A DNA stretch of 64,000 nucleotides from Alphaproteobacteria bacterium (GCA_030429105.1 JAUIDE010000004.1:27987-91986), one strand, 5' to 3'; shown: positions 34,426 to 42,503, numbered from the stretch's first letter. Notes: generated by a model not told the origin, from the sequence alone. Made by a program: numbers and translations.

Positions 34426-35664
34426 ATGATGAACCTGGACGTGAGCGACAAGGTCCGCCCGCTGCTCGACGCCGTGTCGAAGATGCTGGTGGAGAAGGTC
34501 TATCCGGTGGAGGCCGAGTTCGAAGAGGAGATCGGCAAGCACCCGAAGGGCCGCTTCCATCACACCGACCGGCAGCTCGAAATCCTCGACGGCCTGAAGG
34601 CCGAGGCGAAGTCGCGCGGGCTCTGGAACTTCTGGCTCACGGATTCGGATCGCGGCTACGGCCTCAACACGGTCGAATACGCGCATCTCGCCGCGGAGAT
34701 GGGCAAGTCGAAACTCGGGCCCGAGACGTTCAACTGCTCCGCGCCGGACACCGGCAACATGGAAGTGCTGGAGCGCTACGGCACCGAGAAGATGAAGAAG
34801 GACTGGCTCGAAGACCTCATGGAGGGAAAGATCCGCTCCGCCTATCTGATGACGGAGCCGCAGGTCGCCTCCTCCGACGCCACGAACATCTCCATGTCCG
34901 CCGTCCGCGAGGGCGACGAATGGGTGCTGAACGGGGAGAAGTGGTGGGCCTCCGGCGCCGGCGACCCGCGCTGCAAGGTCTATATCGTGATGACCTGCAC
35001 GGACCCGGACAACGAGAACAAGCATCGCCGCCATTCGATGATCCTCGTCCCCGCCGGCACGCCGGGCGTTGAGATTCTCCGCCCGATGCAGGTCTTCGGG
35101 CAGGATGACGCGCCGCATGGCCACATGCACATGCGCTTCACCAATGTCCGCGTGCCTTACGAGAACCTGATCCTCGGGGAGGGCAGGGGCTTCGAGGTCT
35201 CCCAGGGCCGCCTCGGGCCGGGCCGCATCCACCACGCGATGCGCGCCATCGGCGCGGCGGAGCGGGCGCTCGAGTCGATGTGCCGGCGCGCCCTCTCCCG
35301 CACCGCCTTCGGCAAGAAGCTCGCGGACCTTGGCGCGAACCATGACATCATCGCCGAGTGCAGGATGGAGATCGACATGGCGCGGCTCCTCTGCCTCCAG
35401 ACCTGCCACATGATGGACACGATCGGGAACCGCGCGGCCGCGCCGTGGATCAGCAAGATCAAGGTCATCGCCCCCCGCGTCTCGCTGAAGGTGATCGACG
35501 AGGCGATCCAGATGCATGGCGGCATGGGCGTGAGCCAGGACACGCATCTGGCGGACGCCTGGATTCACCAGCGCACGCTTCGCCTCGCCGACGGGCCGGA
35601 CGCGGTGCACCGCCGCGTCATCGCCCGCGACGAGCTCAAGAAATACACCAACGAAGCGGTCTGA
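34426..35664 (+). CDS. acyl-CoA dehydrogenase family protein (LvaC/ACAD10-11-like by context)
   Basis: A 412-residue flavoprotein of the acyl-CoA dehydrogenase fold. Visible landmarks are YLMTEPQVASSDATNIS (FAD-binding TEP motif), NGEKWWASGAGDPRC, the QGRLGPGRIHHAMRAIG block, and the C-terminal QMHGGMGVSQDTHLADAW. The long N-terminal region and the WASGAGDPR wording are like ACAD10/11 relatives, where the enzyme works on 4-phosphorylated acyl-CoA. ATG 34426 has GAGGAG 9 bases upstream. The APH-family kinase begins 4 bases after the stop, which supports functional linkage. Confidence 0.9.
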   Translation: MMNLDVSDKVRPLLDAVSKMLVEKVYPVEAEFEEEIGKHPKGRFHHTDRQLEILDGLKAEAKSRGLWNFWLTDSDRGYGLNTVEYAHLAAEMGKSKLGPETFNCSAPDTGNMEVLERYGTEKMKKDWLEDLMEGKIRSAYLMTEPQVASSDATNISMSAVREGDEWVLNGEKWWASGAGDPRCKVYIVMTCTDPDNENKHRRHSMILVPAGTPGVEILRPMQVFGQDDAPHGHMHMRFTNVRVPYENLILGEGRGFEVSQGRLGPGRIHHAMRAIGAAERALESMCRRALSRTAFGKKLADLGANHDIIAECRMEIDMARLLCLQTCHMMDTIGNRAAAPWISKIKVIAPRVSLKVIDEAIQMHGGMGVSQDTHLADAWIHQRTLRLADGPDAVHRRVIARDELKKYTNEAV

Positions 35665-35668
35665 TCCG

Positions 35669-36712
35669 ATGTCGGAGGCGGCCCACGCGGCGGCGCGGAT
35701 CGACCTGGAGGCGGTGGAGAAATATCTCTCCGCCGCGCTCCCCGGCTTCCGCGGCCCGCTGACGGCGGAGAAGACGCCCACCGGGCAGTCCAACCCGACC
35801 TTCATCCTCAAGGCCGGCTCCGGCGAATACGTGCTCCGGCGGAAGCCGCCGGGGCCGCTCCTCAAGTCCGCGCATCAGGTGGACCGGGAGTTCCGCGTGA
35901 TGCGCGCGCTGAAGGAGACGGACGTGCCCGTGCCGGAGGCGCTCGTCCTCTGCGAGGACGAAAGCGTTGTCGGCACGATGTTCTACGTGATGAACCGGGT
36001 GCCCGGGCGGATCATCTTCGATCCGGCCGTCCCCGGCGTCTCCGTCGAGCACCGGCGGGCGATGTACGAGGACATGAACCGCGTCCTCGCCGCGCTCCAC
36101 ATGGTGGATCACGAGGAGGTCGGCCTCGGCGATTTCGGCCGCCCCGGCAGCTACTTCGCCCGCCAGCTCTCCCGCTGGACGAAGCAGTACCGCGCTTCGG
36201 AGACCGAGACGATCCCCGACATGGAGGCGCTGATCGCCTGGCTGGAGGAGCGGGTTCCGGCGGATGACGACCGCACGAGCATCGTCCACGGCGATTACCG
36301 GATCGACAACCTGATCTATCATCCGACGGAGCCGCGCATCGTCGCCGTGCTCGACTGGGAGCTTTCGACCCTCGGCCACCCGATCGCGGACCTCGCCTAT
36401 CAGCGGATGCAGGGCCGCCTGCCGCCCGGCGAGGTCGGCCGCGGCCTGGCGGGGGTGGACCGGAAGGCGCTCGGCATTCCGTCCGAAGACGAATATGTCG
36501 AGATGTACATGAAGCGGGTCGGGCTCACCTCCATCCCCGAACTCACCTTCGCCACCGCCTTCAGCTTCTTCCGCATCTGCGCGATCCTCCAAGGCGTGAA
36601 GAAGCGCGGGCTGGACGGCAACGCCTCCAACCCCGAGGCGGCGATGCGGATGGGCGACAAGCTGCCCGGCATGGCCCGCCTCGGCATCGAATGCATCGAG
36701 ACAGAGGGCTGA
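35669..36712 (+). CDS. APH-family phosphotransferase (ACAD10/11 kinase-domain or LvaA-like)
   Basis: A 347-residue kinase of the aminoglycoside-phosphotransferase fold. TPTGQSNPTFIL and YVLRRKPPG mark the nucleotide-binding lobe (lysine in RRKPPG). IVHGDYRIDNLIYHP carries the catalytic Asp and the Mg2+-binding Asn, and VAVLDWELSTLGHPIADLAY is the second metal site. This wording is characteristic of the kinase half of ACAD10/11 and of LvaA, which phosphorylate the 4-hydroxyl of acyl-CoAs. It is not an antibiotic-resistance gene. Adjacent to an ACAD with a 4-base gap, it most likely makes the phosphorylated substrate for that enzyme (inference). Confidence 0.88.
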   Translation: MSEAAHAAARIDLEAVEKYLSAALPGFRGPLTAEKTPTGQSNPTFILKAGSGEYVLRRKPPGPLLKSAHQVDREFRVMRALKETDVPVPEALVLCEDESVVGTMFYVMNRVPGRIIFDPAVPGVSVEHRRAMYEDMNRVLAALHMVDHEEVGLGDFGRPGSYFARQLSRWTKQYRASETETIPDMEALIAWLEERVPADDDRTSIVHGDYRIDNLIYHPTEPRIVAVLDWELSTLGHPIADLAYQRMQGRLPPGEVGRGLAGVDRKALGIPSEDEYVEMYMKRVGLTSIPELTFATAFSFFRICAILQGVKKRGLDGNASNPEAAMRMGDKLPGMARLGIECIETEG

Positions 36713-36757
36713 CTTGAATCAGTTTCAATACTTTCCTTGGATTAGAGGCTCTTCGGC

Positions 36758-37651
36758 GTGAAAACAATTTTTTGGACAAGTGCGCGCGGATTTCTTGTTA
36801 TCGCTGCAGGTGTTTTATTATTTTGGATCGCAAATATTATTTTGATGAACTACTATTTCCATCCGCTAACGGAGAATCTTAGCAGCGCCGGTGCTGCGGG
36901 GGACATGTTTGGGGGGCTTAACGCCTTATTTTCGGGATTGGCTTTTGCTGGCCTGATTGCTGCGTTGTTTATGCAAAGGCATGAGCTTAGTTTACAAAGA
37001 ACAGAGCTTGAATTGCAAAGAAGGGAGCTTGCGCAGACGCGGGAGGTTTTTCATGTTCAGAGATTTGAGAATACATTCTTCGGGATGATCGGCCTGCTTT
37101 CCGGGCACGTTGGATCGTTGCGTGTAAATAAGATTCAGCGGCCCAACTTTCCTCAGCCGAAGAACTTTGATGTCGCTACAGGAAGAGATGCTATTGCTGT
37201 ATTTGCGAAGTATCTACCTAGTGCACAGCAAATTCGTGAGAAACCAGACCAATATGGAAACGTTGAGGAAACTGCAGGAGATGACAAGGAATTCACTCGA
37301 TTAATGAATGAATATGAGGAGTACTATGAGAAGTCACTGGAAAATTACTTAGGTCCCTACTTTAGGATCATATACAATATTATTAAGTTAATCGAGAATA
37401 CAAATTTTGGCGATACTGAAGAGGAGGATTTGCTACAGAAGGGGCAGTATGCGAAAATTCTTCGGTCTCACATGAGTTCTTTGGAAATAAAGATCTTGCT
37501 ATTCAATGGCCTTTCGAAGAGAGGCCTTGCAATGAAGAAGTGGATTGAAAAATATAGCTTGCTTAAGCATATCTCGAATGATGATTATGTTGCATATGCA
37601 AATTTAACAAAAAGATATGCAAGCGATGCATTTGATCAGAATGATGCGTAA
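36758..37651 (+). CDS. putative phage abortive infection protein, AbiC-like, membrane-anchored, AT-rich
   Basis: A 297-residue protein with two N-terminal membrane helices (about 11-31 and 52-72), a short coiled coil rich in Gln/Arg/Glu (73-100), then a soluble helical domain. The blocks FENTFFGMIGLLSGH (103-117), LGPYFRIIYNIIKLIE (198-213) and YAKILRSHMSSLEIKILLFN (231-250) match the putative abortive-infection (AbiC-type) family as I remember it. Composition sets it apart: the line 37321-37380 counts 20 G+C in 60, against 41 in 60 at 38281-38340. It has a GTG start with AGAGG 9 bases upstream. It stands alone between metabolic genes. Probably an acquired anti-phage gene; the mechanism is unknown. 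Confidence 0.72.
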   Translation: MKTIFWTSARGFLVIAAGVLLFWIANIILMNYYFHPLTENLSSAGAAGDMFGGLNALFSGLAFAGLIAALFMQRHELSLQRTELELQRRELAQTREVFHVQRFENTFFGMIGLLSGHVGSLRVNKIQRPNFPQPKNFDVATGRDAIAVFAKYLPSAQQIREKPDQYGNVEETAGDDKEFTRLMNEYEEYYEKSLENYLGPYFRIIYNIIKLIENTNFGDTEEEDLLQKGQYAKILRSHMSSLEIKILLFNGLSKRGLAMKKWIEKYSLLKHISNDDYVAYANLTKRYASDAFDQNDA

Positions 37652-37750
37652 CTTTTTTCAAATTGAATTTGCCAATTCGGCTTTGATTTTGCACGAAATT
37701 CTTGCGATGCACGAGCCGTGTGTCGCTCGAACACAAGATCGGAAGGTTTA

Positions 37751-38644
37751 ATGCCCCATACCCCCCCGCGCGGCGTCGTCGCGCCGAATTTCACGCCGTT
37801 CAATGACGATCTGAGCATCGCGCAGGACCTCTTCATCGAGCACGCCCTCGCGCTGCTCGACGAAGGCTGCGCCGCGCTCGCGCCCTTCGGGACGACGGGG
37901 GAGGCGCTTTCCGTTGGCGTGGAGGAGCGCATCGCCGCCCTCGCCGCGCTGATCGCCGCGGGGGCGGACCCGGCGAAGCTCATCCCCGGCACGGGGCTCA
38001 CCAGCATCGCGGACACCGCGCGGCTGACCCGCGCCTGCCTCGACATGGGCTGCGCCGGGGCGATGGTCCTGCCGCCCTTCTATTACAAGAACGTCCCCGA
38101 AGACGGGCTCTTCGCGTATTTCGCGCGGCTGATCGAGGCGGTGGATCACCCGGGCTTCGCCCTCTACCTCTACCACATCCCGCAGGTCGCCGGGGTGGGG
38201 ATGCCAATCCCCGTCGTCGCCCGGCTCTTCGCGGAATTCGAGGAGGTGGTGGGCATCAAGGATTCCTCCGGGAACGAGGCGAATCTGGAGGCGCTGCTCG
38301 CCATCGAGGGGCTTGTCGTCTATCCGGCGGCGGAGACGGCGCTGCCGCTCGCCCTGCCGCGCGGCGCGCCGGGCTGCATCACCGCGACGGCGAACCTCAA
38401 CGCCCGCGCCATCGCCGAACTCATCGCCGCCTTCGACCGGAGCCCGGAGGAGGCCGCGGCGCTCCAGTCCGCCGTCACCGCCTTCCGCAAGGCGGCCTCC
38501 GCCCATTCCTTCATCGAATCGCTGAAGCGGGTGAAGGCGCTGGCGACGGGCGAATCGCGCTGGGCGAATGTCCGCCCGCCGCTCCTCCCCTTCGACAGGG
38601 AGAAGGGCGCCGCGCTCGGGCGGGAGCTCGGGCTCCTGCCGTGA
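37751..38644 (+). CDS. dihydrodipicolinate synthase family lyase
   Basis: A 297-residue class I aldolase of the DapA/NanA family. The pyruvate-binding loop reads FGTTGEALS (about residue 47), the tyrosine motif is LYLYHIPQVAG (YNIP in most relatives), and the Schiff-base lysine is in VGIKDSSGNEANL. The family includes dihydrodipicolinate synthase, sialate lyase and several sugar-acid or hydroxyproline aldolases. The divergent details argue against housekeeping DapA, and the substrate is unknown. GGAAGG lies 5 bases before the ATG. The stop overlaps the GTG start of the next gene (GTGA). Confidence 0.85.
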   Translation: MPHTPPRGVVAPNFTPFNDDLSIAQDLFIEHALALLDEGCAALAPFGTTGEALSVGVEERIAALAALIAAGADPAKLIPGTGLTSIADTARLTRACLDMGCAGAMVLPPFYYKNVPEDGLFAYFARLIEAVDHPGFALYLYHIPQVAGVGMPIPVVARLFAEFEEVVGIKDSSGNEANLEALLAIEGLVVYPAAETALPLALPRGAPGCITATANLNARAIAELIAAFDRSPEEAAALQSAVTAFRKAASAHSFIESLKRVKALATGESRWANVRPPLLPFDREKGAALGRELGLLP

Positions 38645-39816
38645 CCTGGGACGCGATCGTCCTCGGGGCCGGCGCCGCGGGGATGTTCGCGGCGGCCGAG
38701 GCGGCGAAGCGGGGGCGGCGCGTCCTCGTGCTCGACCATGCGGCGAAGCCGGGGGAGAAGATCCGCATCTCCGGCGGCGGGCGCTGCAATTTCACCAATC
38801 TCCATGCGCGGCCCGAGACCTTCCTCTCCGAAAACCCGCGCTTCGCCGCCTCTGCGCTGTCTCGCTACTCGCCGCTCGACTTCGTGGCGCTGATGGAGGC
38901 GCACGGCCTCGGCTGGCATGAGAAGACGCTCGGCCAGCTCTTCTGCGACCAGCGGGCGGGCGCGGTCGTCACGATGCTGCTGACCGAGATGGGGGACGCC
39001 GGCGCCGCCCTGCGGCTCTCCGAACCCGTGGAGCGGGTGGCGCGCGTCGAAGGCGGCTTCCGCCTCGAGACGGCGCGGGGCGCGGAGGAGGCGGCGGCGC
39101 TGATCGTCGCCACGGGGGGGAAGTCGATCCCGAAGATGGGGGCGACCGGCTTCGCCTATGACCTCGCCCGCCAGTTCGGCCTCGCCGTGACGGAGACGCG
39201 CCCCGCGCTCGTCCCCTTCACGCTGCCGCCCGCGCTCCTCGAACGCCTGCGCCCGCTCGTCGGCGTCGCGGCGGAGGCGGAGGTGACGGGCGGCGGCGCG
39301 AGCTTCGCGGAGGGGATGCTCTTCACCCATCGCGGCCTCTCCGGCCCCGCCATGCTCCAGGTCTCCTCCTTCTGGCGGGAGGGAGAGGCGATCCGCGTCG
39401 CCTTCGGGGGCCGGGAGGCGGCGCTGGCCGCGCTGAAGGCCGCGCGGGCGGAGGGGCCGAAGCGCGCGCTCCGCACCGCGCTCGCCGCCTTCCTGCCGAA
39501 GGCGCTCGCGGAGTGGATCGAGGCGGAGACGGGGGAATCGCGCCCGCTCGCAGAGCTTTCCGACCGAAGGCTGGGCGAAATCGCCGCCTTCGTCTCCGGC
39601 TGGGAGGTGAAGCCGACCGGAACGGAAGGCTACCGCACCGCGGAGGTGACGCTTGGCGGCGTCTCGACCGGGGCGCTGGACGGGAAGACGCTCGCCGCCC
39701 GCGCCGTCCCCGGTCTGCATTTCATCGGCGAATGCGTGGACGTCACGGGCTGGCTCGGCGGCTATAATTTCCAGTGGGCCTGGGCTTCCGGCTTCGCTGC
39801 GGGCCGCGCCGTCTGA
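38641..39816 (+). CDS. BaiN/HI0933-type FAD-dependent oxidoreductase
   Basis: A 391-residue flavoprotein of the BaiN/RdsA (HI0933-like) family. It starts with a dinucleotide-binding LGAGAAGMFAAAEAAKRG (about residues 8-25), followed by the family hallmark KIRISGGGRCNFTN. It ends with DVTGWLGGYNFQWAWASG, also diagnostic. Characterised members are few, and most are described only as NAD(P)/FAD oxidoreductases or aminoacetone oxidases. It begins at GTG 38641, overlapping the DapA-like stop by 4 bases, so the two are translationally coupled and may act in one pathway. Confidence 0.9.
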   Translation: MTWDAIVLGAGAAGMFAAAEAAKRGRRVLVLDHAAKPGEKIRISGGGRCNFTNLHARPETFLSENPRFAASALSRYSPLDFVALMEAHGLGWHEKTLGQLFCDQRAGAVVTMLLTEMGDAGAALRLSEPVERVARVEGGFRLETARGAEEAAALIVATGGKSIPKMGATGFAYDLARQFGLAVTETRPALVPFTLPPALLERLRPLVGVAAEAEVTGGGASFAEGMLFTHRGLSGPAMLQVSSFWREGEAIRVAFGGREAALAALKAARAEGPKRALRTALAAFLPKALAEWIEAETGESRPLAELSDRRLGEIAAFVSGWEVKPTGTEGYRTAEVTLGGVSTGALDGKTLAARAVPGLHFIGECVDVTGWLGGYNFQWAWASGFAAGRAV

Positions 39817-39827
39817 CCCTCCCGCGT

Positions 39828-39866
39828 TTGACATGATGCGGCGCAACATAATAACCCTGCGCCGCA
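39828..39866 (+). promoter_or_regulatory. mcl1 promoter with perfect 9-bp inverted repeat (candidate operator)
   Basis: A consensus -35 TTGACA (39828-39833) is followed after 15 bases by TAATAA (39849-39854). Around the latter lies a perfect inverted repeat, TGCGGCGCA (39837-39845) and TGCGCCGCA (39858-39866), separated by 12 bases. A protein bound there would cover the -10 region and repress. The element ends 31 bases before the mcl1 ATG and is the clearest regulatory architecture in the window. The regulator is unknown. The short -35/-10 spacing could mean an activator is needed. Confidence 0.6.
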
Positions 39867-39897
39867 ACACCGCGAAACGATCCGACCCGGAGACGCC

Positions 39898-40869
39898 ATG
39901 AGCTTCACAGTCCAGCCCGCCGGCCCAGCCCGCCCCAGCCGCTGCCAGCTCTTCGGCCCGGGCTCGCGCCCCGCGCTCTTCCCGAAGATGGCCGCCTCCG
40001 CCGCGGACGTTGTCTCCATCGACCTCGAAGACAGCGTGGCCCCGGCGGACAAGCCCGCGGCGCGGGAGGCGGCGATCGAGGCGATCAACGGGATCGACTG
40101 GGGGAAGAAGGCGCTCTCCGTCCGCATCAACGGGCTCGACACCGAATGGTGGCACCAGGACGTGACGCAGCTGATCGAGCGGACGAACGGCCGGCTCGAC
40201 CTCATCATGATCCCGAAGGCCGGCAACGGGAAGGACGTCTACGCGGTCGACGCCGTCGTCAGCGCAGCGGAGGCCGCCTCCCGCAAGACGAAGCGCATCG
40301 GTCTCGAAGTGATTATCGAGACGGCGGCGGGCGCCCAGAACGTGGACGAGATCGCCGCCGCCTCGCCCCGGCTCCAGTCCATGAGCTTCGGCGTGGCGGA
40401 CTACGCCGCCTCCATGGGCATGACCGTCACCGGCATCGGCGGCACGCAGGACGATTACTATATGCTCTCGAACGCGGAGCCGCGGACGATGACGCCAGTC
40501 GACCCCTGGCATTACCCGATCACCCGCATGGTCGCCGCCTGCCGGCAGCACGGAATCCTCCCGCTCGACGGCCCGTTCGGGGATTTCTCCGATCCGGAGG
40601 GCTTCCTCGCGCAGGCGCGCCGCTCGGCCACGCTCGGCTGCGTCGGGAAGTGGGCGATCCATCCGAACCAGGTCGCGCTCGCCAACGAGGTCTTCACCCC
40701 GCCGGCGGAGAAGGTGGAGCGGGCGCGCCGCATCCTCGCCGCGATGGAGGCGGCGGAGGCTTCGGGGCAGGGCGCCGCCGTGCTTGACGGCAAGCTGATC
40801 GACATCGCCTCCTGCCGACAGGCGCGCGTCATCGTCTCCATGGCGGAGCTGATCGAGGCGGCGGGCTGA
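39898..40869 (+). CDS. mcl1: L-malyl-CoA/beta-methylmalyl-CoA lyase
   Basis: A 323-residue HpcH/HpaI-CitE superfamily lyase. From memory, it closely follows Rhodobacter Mcl1: CQLFGPGSRPALFPKMAASA near the N-terminus, the metal-binding IDLEDSVAP, IMIPKAGNGKDVYAVDA, MGMTVTGIGGTQDDYYML, and GPFGDFSDPEGFLAQARRSA followed by GKWAIHPNQVALANEVF. It cleaves malyl-CoA to acetyl-CoA and glyoxylate, and methylmalyl-CoA to propionyl-CoA and glyoxylate, in the ethylmalonyl-CoA pathway of acetate assimilation. That suggests the organism lacks, or supplements, a glyoxylate shunt. The other genes of the pathway are not in this window. Confidence 0.93.
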   Translation: MSFTVQPAGPARPSRCQLFGPGSRPALFPKMAASAADVVSIDLEDSVAPADKPAAREAAIEAINGIDWGKKALSVRINGLDTEWWHQDVTQLIERTNGRLDLIMIPKAGNGKDVYAVDAVVSAAEAASRKTKRIGLEVIIETAAGAQNVDEIAAASPRLQSMSFGVADYAASMGMTVTGIGGTQDDYYMLSNAEPRTMTPVDPWHYPITRMVAACRQHGILPLDGPFGDFSDPEGFLAQARRSATLGCVGKWAIHPNQVALANEVFTPPAEKVERARRILAAMEAAEASGQGAAVLDGKLIDIASCRQARVIVSMAELIEAAG

Positions 40870-40965
40870 ACGCCCGCCGGCGGCGTGCATTTTGGCGCTT
40901 CCTCGCCGCTGTGGCGCACGCCTATATCCCGTTCGCAAGGTGTGGAGTGTGACGGCGGGTGTGAG

Positions 40966-41463
40966 ATGCTGGCGATGATGGAGACGGAACTCAGGGATTT
41001 CGCCCGCGAGGTTGCGGGGCCCGACGCCTTCGCGGCTTTTCTCGCCGGCCCCGGCGCCGCCCTTCCGGACCGGCTCGGCCGGCTCGCCCACCTTACAGGC
41101 GAACGGCCCGGCGAGATAAGCCGCGCCTTCGGGCGGCGGATGTTCGAGCGCTTCGTTTCCCTCTATCCCGACTTCGTGCCGCTCAGCGTCACGGCGCTGG
41201 ATTATCTCGAACACATCGAGCGGCATGTGCACGAGGAGATTCGCGCGCTCTATCCCGAGGCGCGCCCGCCGCGGCTCTGCTGCGTGCGGCTCTCGCCCAC
41301 GCGCCTCCTGATCCGCTACTGGTCCGCGACGCCGGCGGCGGAGATGTGCGAGGGAATGATCGAGGCTGCGCTCGAGCATTTCGAGACGCGGGCGATGATC
41401 CGCCGCCGGGAGGCGAAGGACGCCGCGGCGGTGTTCGAGGTTGCGCTCGTCACCGACGATTGA
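40966..41463 (+). CDS. H-NOX-like (heme NO-binding fold) protein with altered YxSxR motif
   Basis: A 165-residue protein matching the second half of the H-NOX/HNOB fold well: FGRRMFERFVSLYPDF, then LDYLEHIERHVHEEIRALYP, then RPPRL and a strand ending YWSAT. The histidine at about 89 lies 12 residues before the PP, where the heme ligand sits in H-NOX. In the YxSxR heme-propionate motif Tyr118 and Ser120 are kept, but the arginine is threonine. The N-terminal half is poorly matched. It may bind heme or a different tetrapyrrole, or be a non-heme sensor. No partner kinase or cyclase is adjacent. The start is uncertain (ATG 40966 or 40978). Confidence 0.68.
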   Translation: MLAMMETELRDFAREVAGPDAFAAFLAGPGAALPDRLGRLAHLTGERPGEISRAFGRRMFERFVSLYPDFVPLSVTALDYLEHIERHVHEEIRALYPEARPPRLCCVRLSPTRLLIRYWSATPAAEMCEGMIEAALEHFETRAMIRRREAKDAAAVFEVALVTDD

Positions 41464-41473
41464 TCGCGGGGCC

Positions 41474-41498
41474 CCGGGGCGAATTGCAATCGCCCCGG
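41474..41498. promoter_or_regulatory. strong stem-loop between the H-NOX-like gene and accA
   Basis: CCGGGGCGA (41474-41482) and TCGCCCCGG (41490-41498) form a perfect 9-bp stem with loop ATTGCAA, beginning 10 bases after the H-NOX-like stop and 44 bases before the accA ATG. No T-run follows, so it is not a standard intrinsic terminator, although it may still act as a transcription or RNA-decay barrier. The symmetric centre TTGCAA could alternatively be part of a DNA-binding site. Confidence 0.45.
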
Positions 41499-41541
41499 CC
41501 GAGGCCCTATATCCCCGCGACCGGCCCGGGCGGAGCGACGG

Positions 41542-42501
41542 ATGCAGACCTATCTCGAATTCGAAAAGGACCTCGCGGACCTTGAGGGCAAGGCGGCGGA
41601 ACTTCGGGCGATGGCGCGAAAGGGCGGCGGCGTCGATGTCGAGGGCGAGGCCAAGCTGCTGGACGGCAAGGCGGCCGCCATGCTTGCCGATCTCTACGCC
41701 AATCTCGACCCTTGGCGGAAATGCCTCGTCGCGCGGCACCCCGACCGGCCGCATGCGATCGACTATATCGACGCGCTCTTCGACGAGTTCACCCCGCTGG
41801 CGGGGGACCGCAATTTCGCGGAGGACGCGGCGGTAATCGGCGGCCTCGCCCGTCTCGACGATCAGGCCGTGATGGTGATCGGGCAGGAAAAGGGGAACGA
41901 CACGAAATCCCGCATCGAGCGGAATTTCGGCATGGCCCGGCCCGAGGGCTATCGCAAGGCCGCGCGCCTCCTCGCGCTGGCGGACCGGTTCGGCGTCCCC
42001 GTCGTGACGCTGATCGACACGCCGGGCGCCTATCCCGGCAAGGGCGCGGAGGAGCGGGGGCAAGCCGAGGCCATCGCCCGCTCGACCGAGATGTGCCTCC
42101 GCCTCGGCGCGCCGCTCGTGTCCGTGGTGATCGGGGAGGGCGGCTCCGGCGGCGCCGTCGCCCTCGCGGCGGGGGACCGGGTCGTGATGCTGGAGCATTC
42201 GATCTATTCCGTCATAACGCCCGAAGGCTGCGCCTCCATCCTCTGGAAGAACGCCGAGAAGATGCGCGAGGCCGCCGCCGCGCTTCGCCTCACTGCGCAG
42301 GACCTCAGGAAGCTCGGCGTCGTGGACCGGATCGTGAAGGAGCCCGTGGGCGGCGCACAGCGCGACCGCGCCGCGACGATCCGCGCCGTGGGAGAGGCGA
42401 TCTCGCAGGAACTCGCCTCGCTCTCGAAGAAGAGCCCCGCCGAGCTTCGCGCTGCGCGCCGCCGCCGGTTTCTCGAAATGGGCGACGCGACCCTCGCCTG
42501 A
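41542..42501 (+). CDS. accA: acetyl-CoA carboxylase carboxyltransferase subunit alpha
   Basis: The alpha half of the carboxyltransferase that makes malonyl-CoA for fatty-acid synthesis, 319 residues, the normal length. Landmarks are the N-terminal [18 protein letters not shown], then [75 protein letters not shown] and [16 protein letters not shown]. All are intact. It works with AccD, AccB and AccC, none of which is in this window. A candidate terminator follows, so accA is probably monocistronic or the last gene of its unit. Confidence 0.97.
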   Translation: MQTYLEFEKDLADLEGKAAELRAMARKGGGVDVEGEAKLLDGKAAAMLADLYANLDPWRKCLVARHPDRPHAIDYIDALFDEFTPLAGDRNFAEDAAVIGGLARLDDQAVMVIGQEKGNDTKSRIERNFGMARPEGYRKAARLLALADRFGVPVVTLIDTPGAYPGKGAEERGQAEAIARSTEMCLRLGAPLVSVVIGEGGSGGAVALAAGDRVVMLEHSIYSVITPEGCASILWKNAEKMREAAAALRLTAQDLRKLGVVDRIVKEPVGGAQRDRAATIRAVGEAISQELASLSKKSPAELRAARRRRFLEMGDATLA

Positions 42502-42503
42502 TC

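Noticed and set aside
35669..36712. An aminoglycoside-resistance phosphotransferase
   Set aside because: The fold is shared, but the motif wording (HGDYRIDNLI and LDWELSTLG) and the adjacent ACAD gene match the acyl-CoA kinase branch, not resistance enzymes.
36713..37750. A full prophage or integrative element around the AT-rich gene
   Set aside because: There is no integrase, tRNA attachment site, direct-repeat boundary or phage gene. The foreign-looking segment is about 1 kb and holds a single gene.
38320..42198. A 1292-codon open frame on the minus strand spanning the DapA-like, BaiN-like, mcl1, H-NOX-like and accA genes
   Set aside because: It is antisense to five well-supported plus-strand genes. 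In GC-rich DNA the frame opposite the third codon position is often open by chance. The translation is Arg/His-rich and shows no domain.
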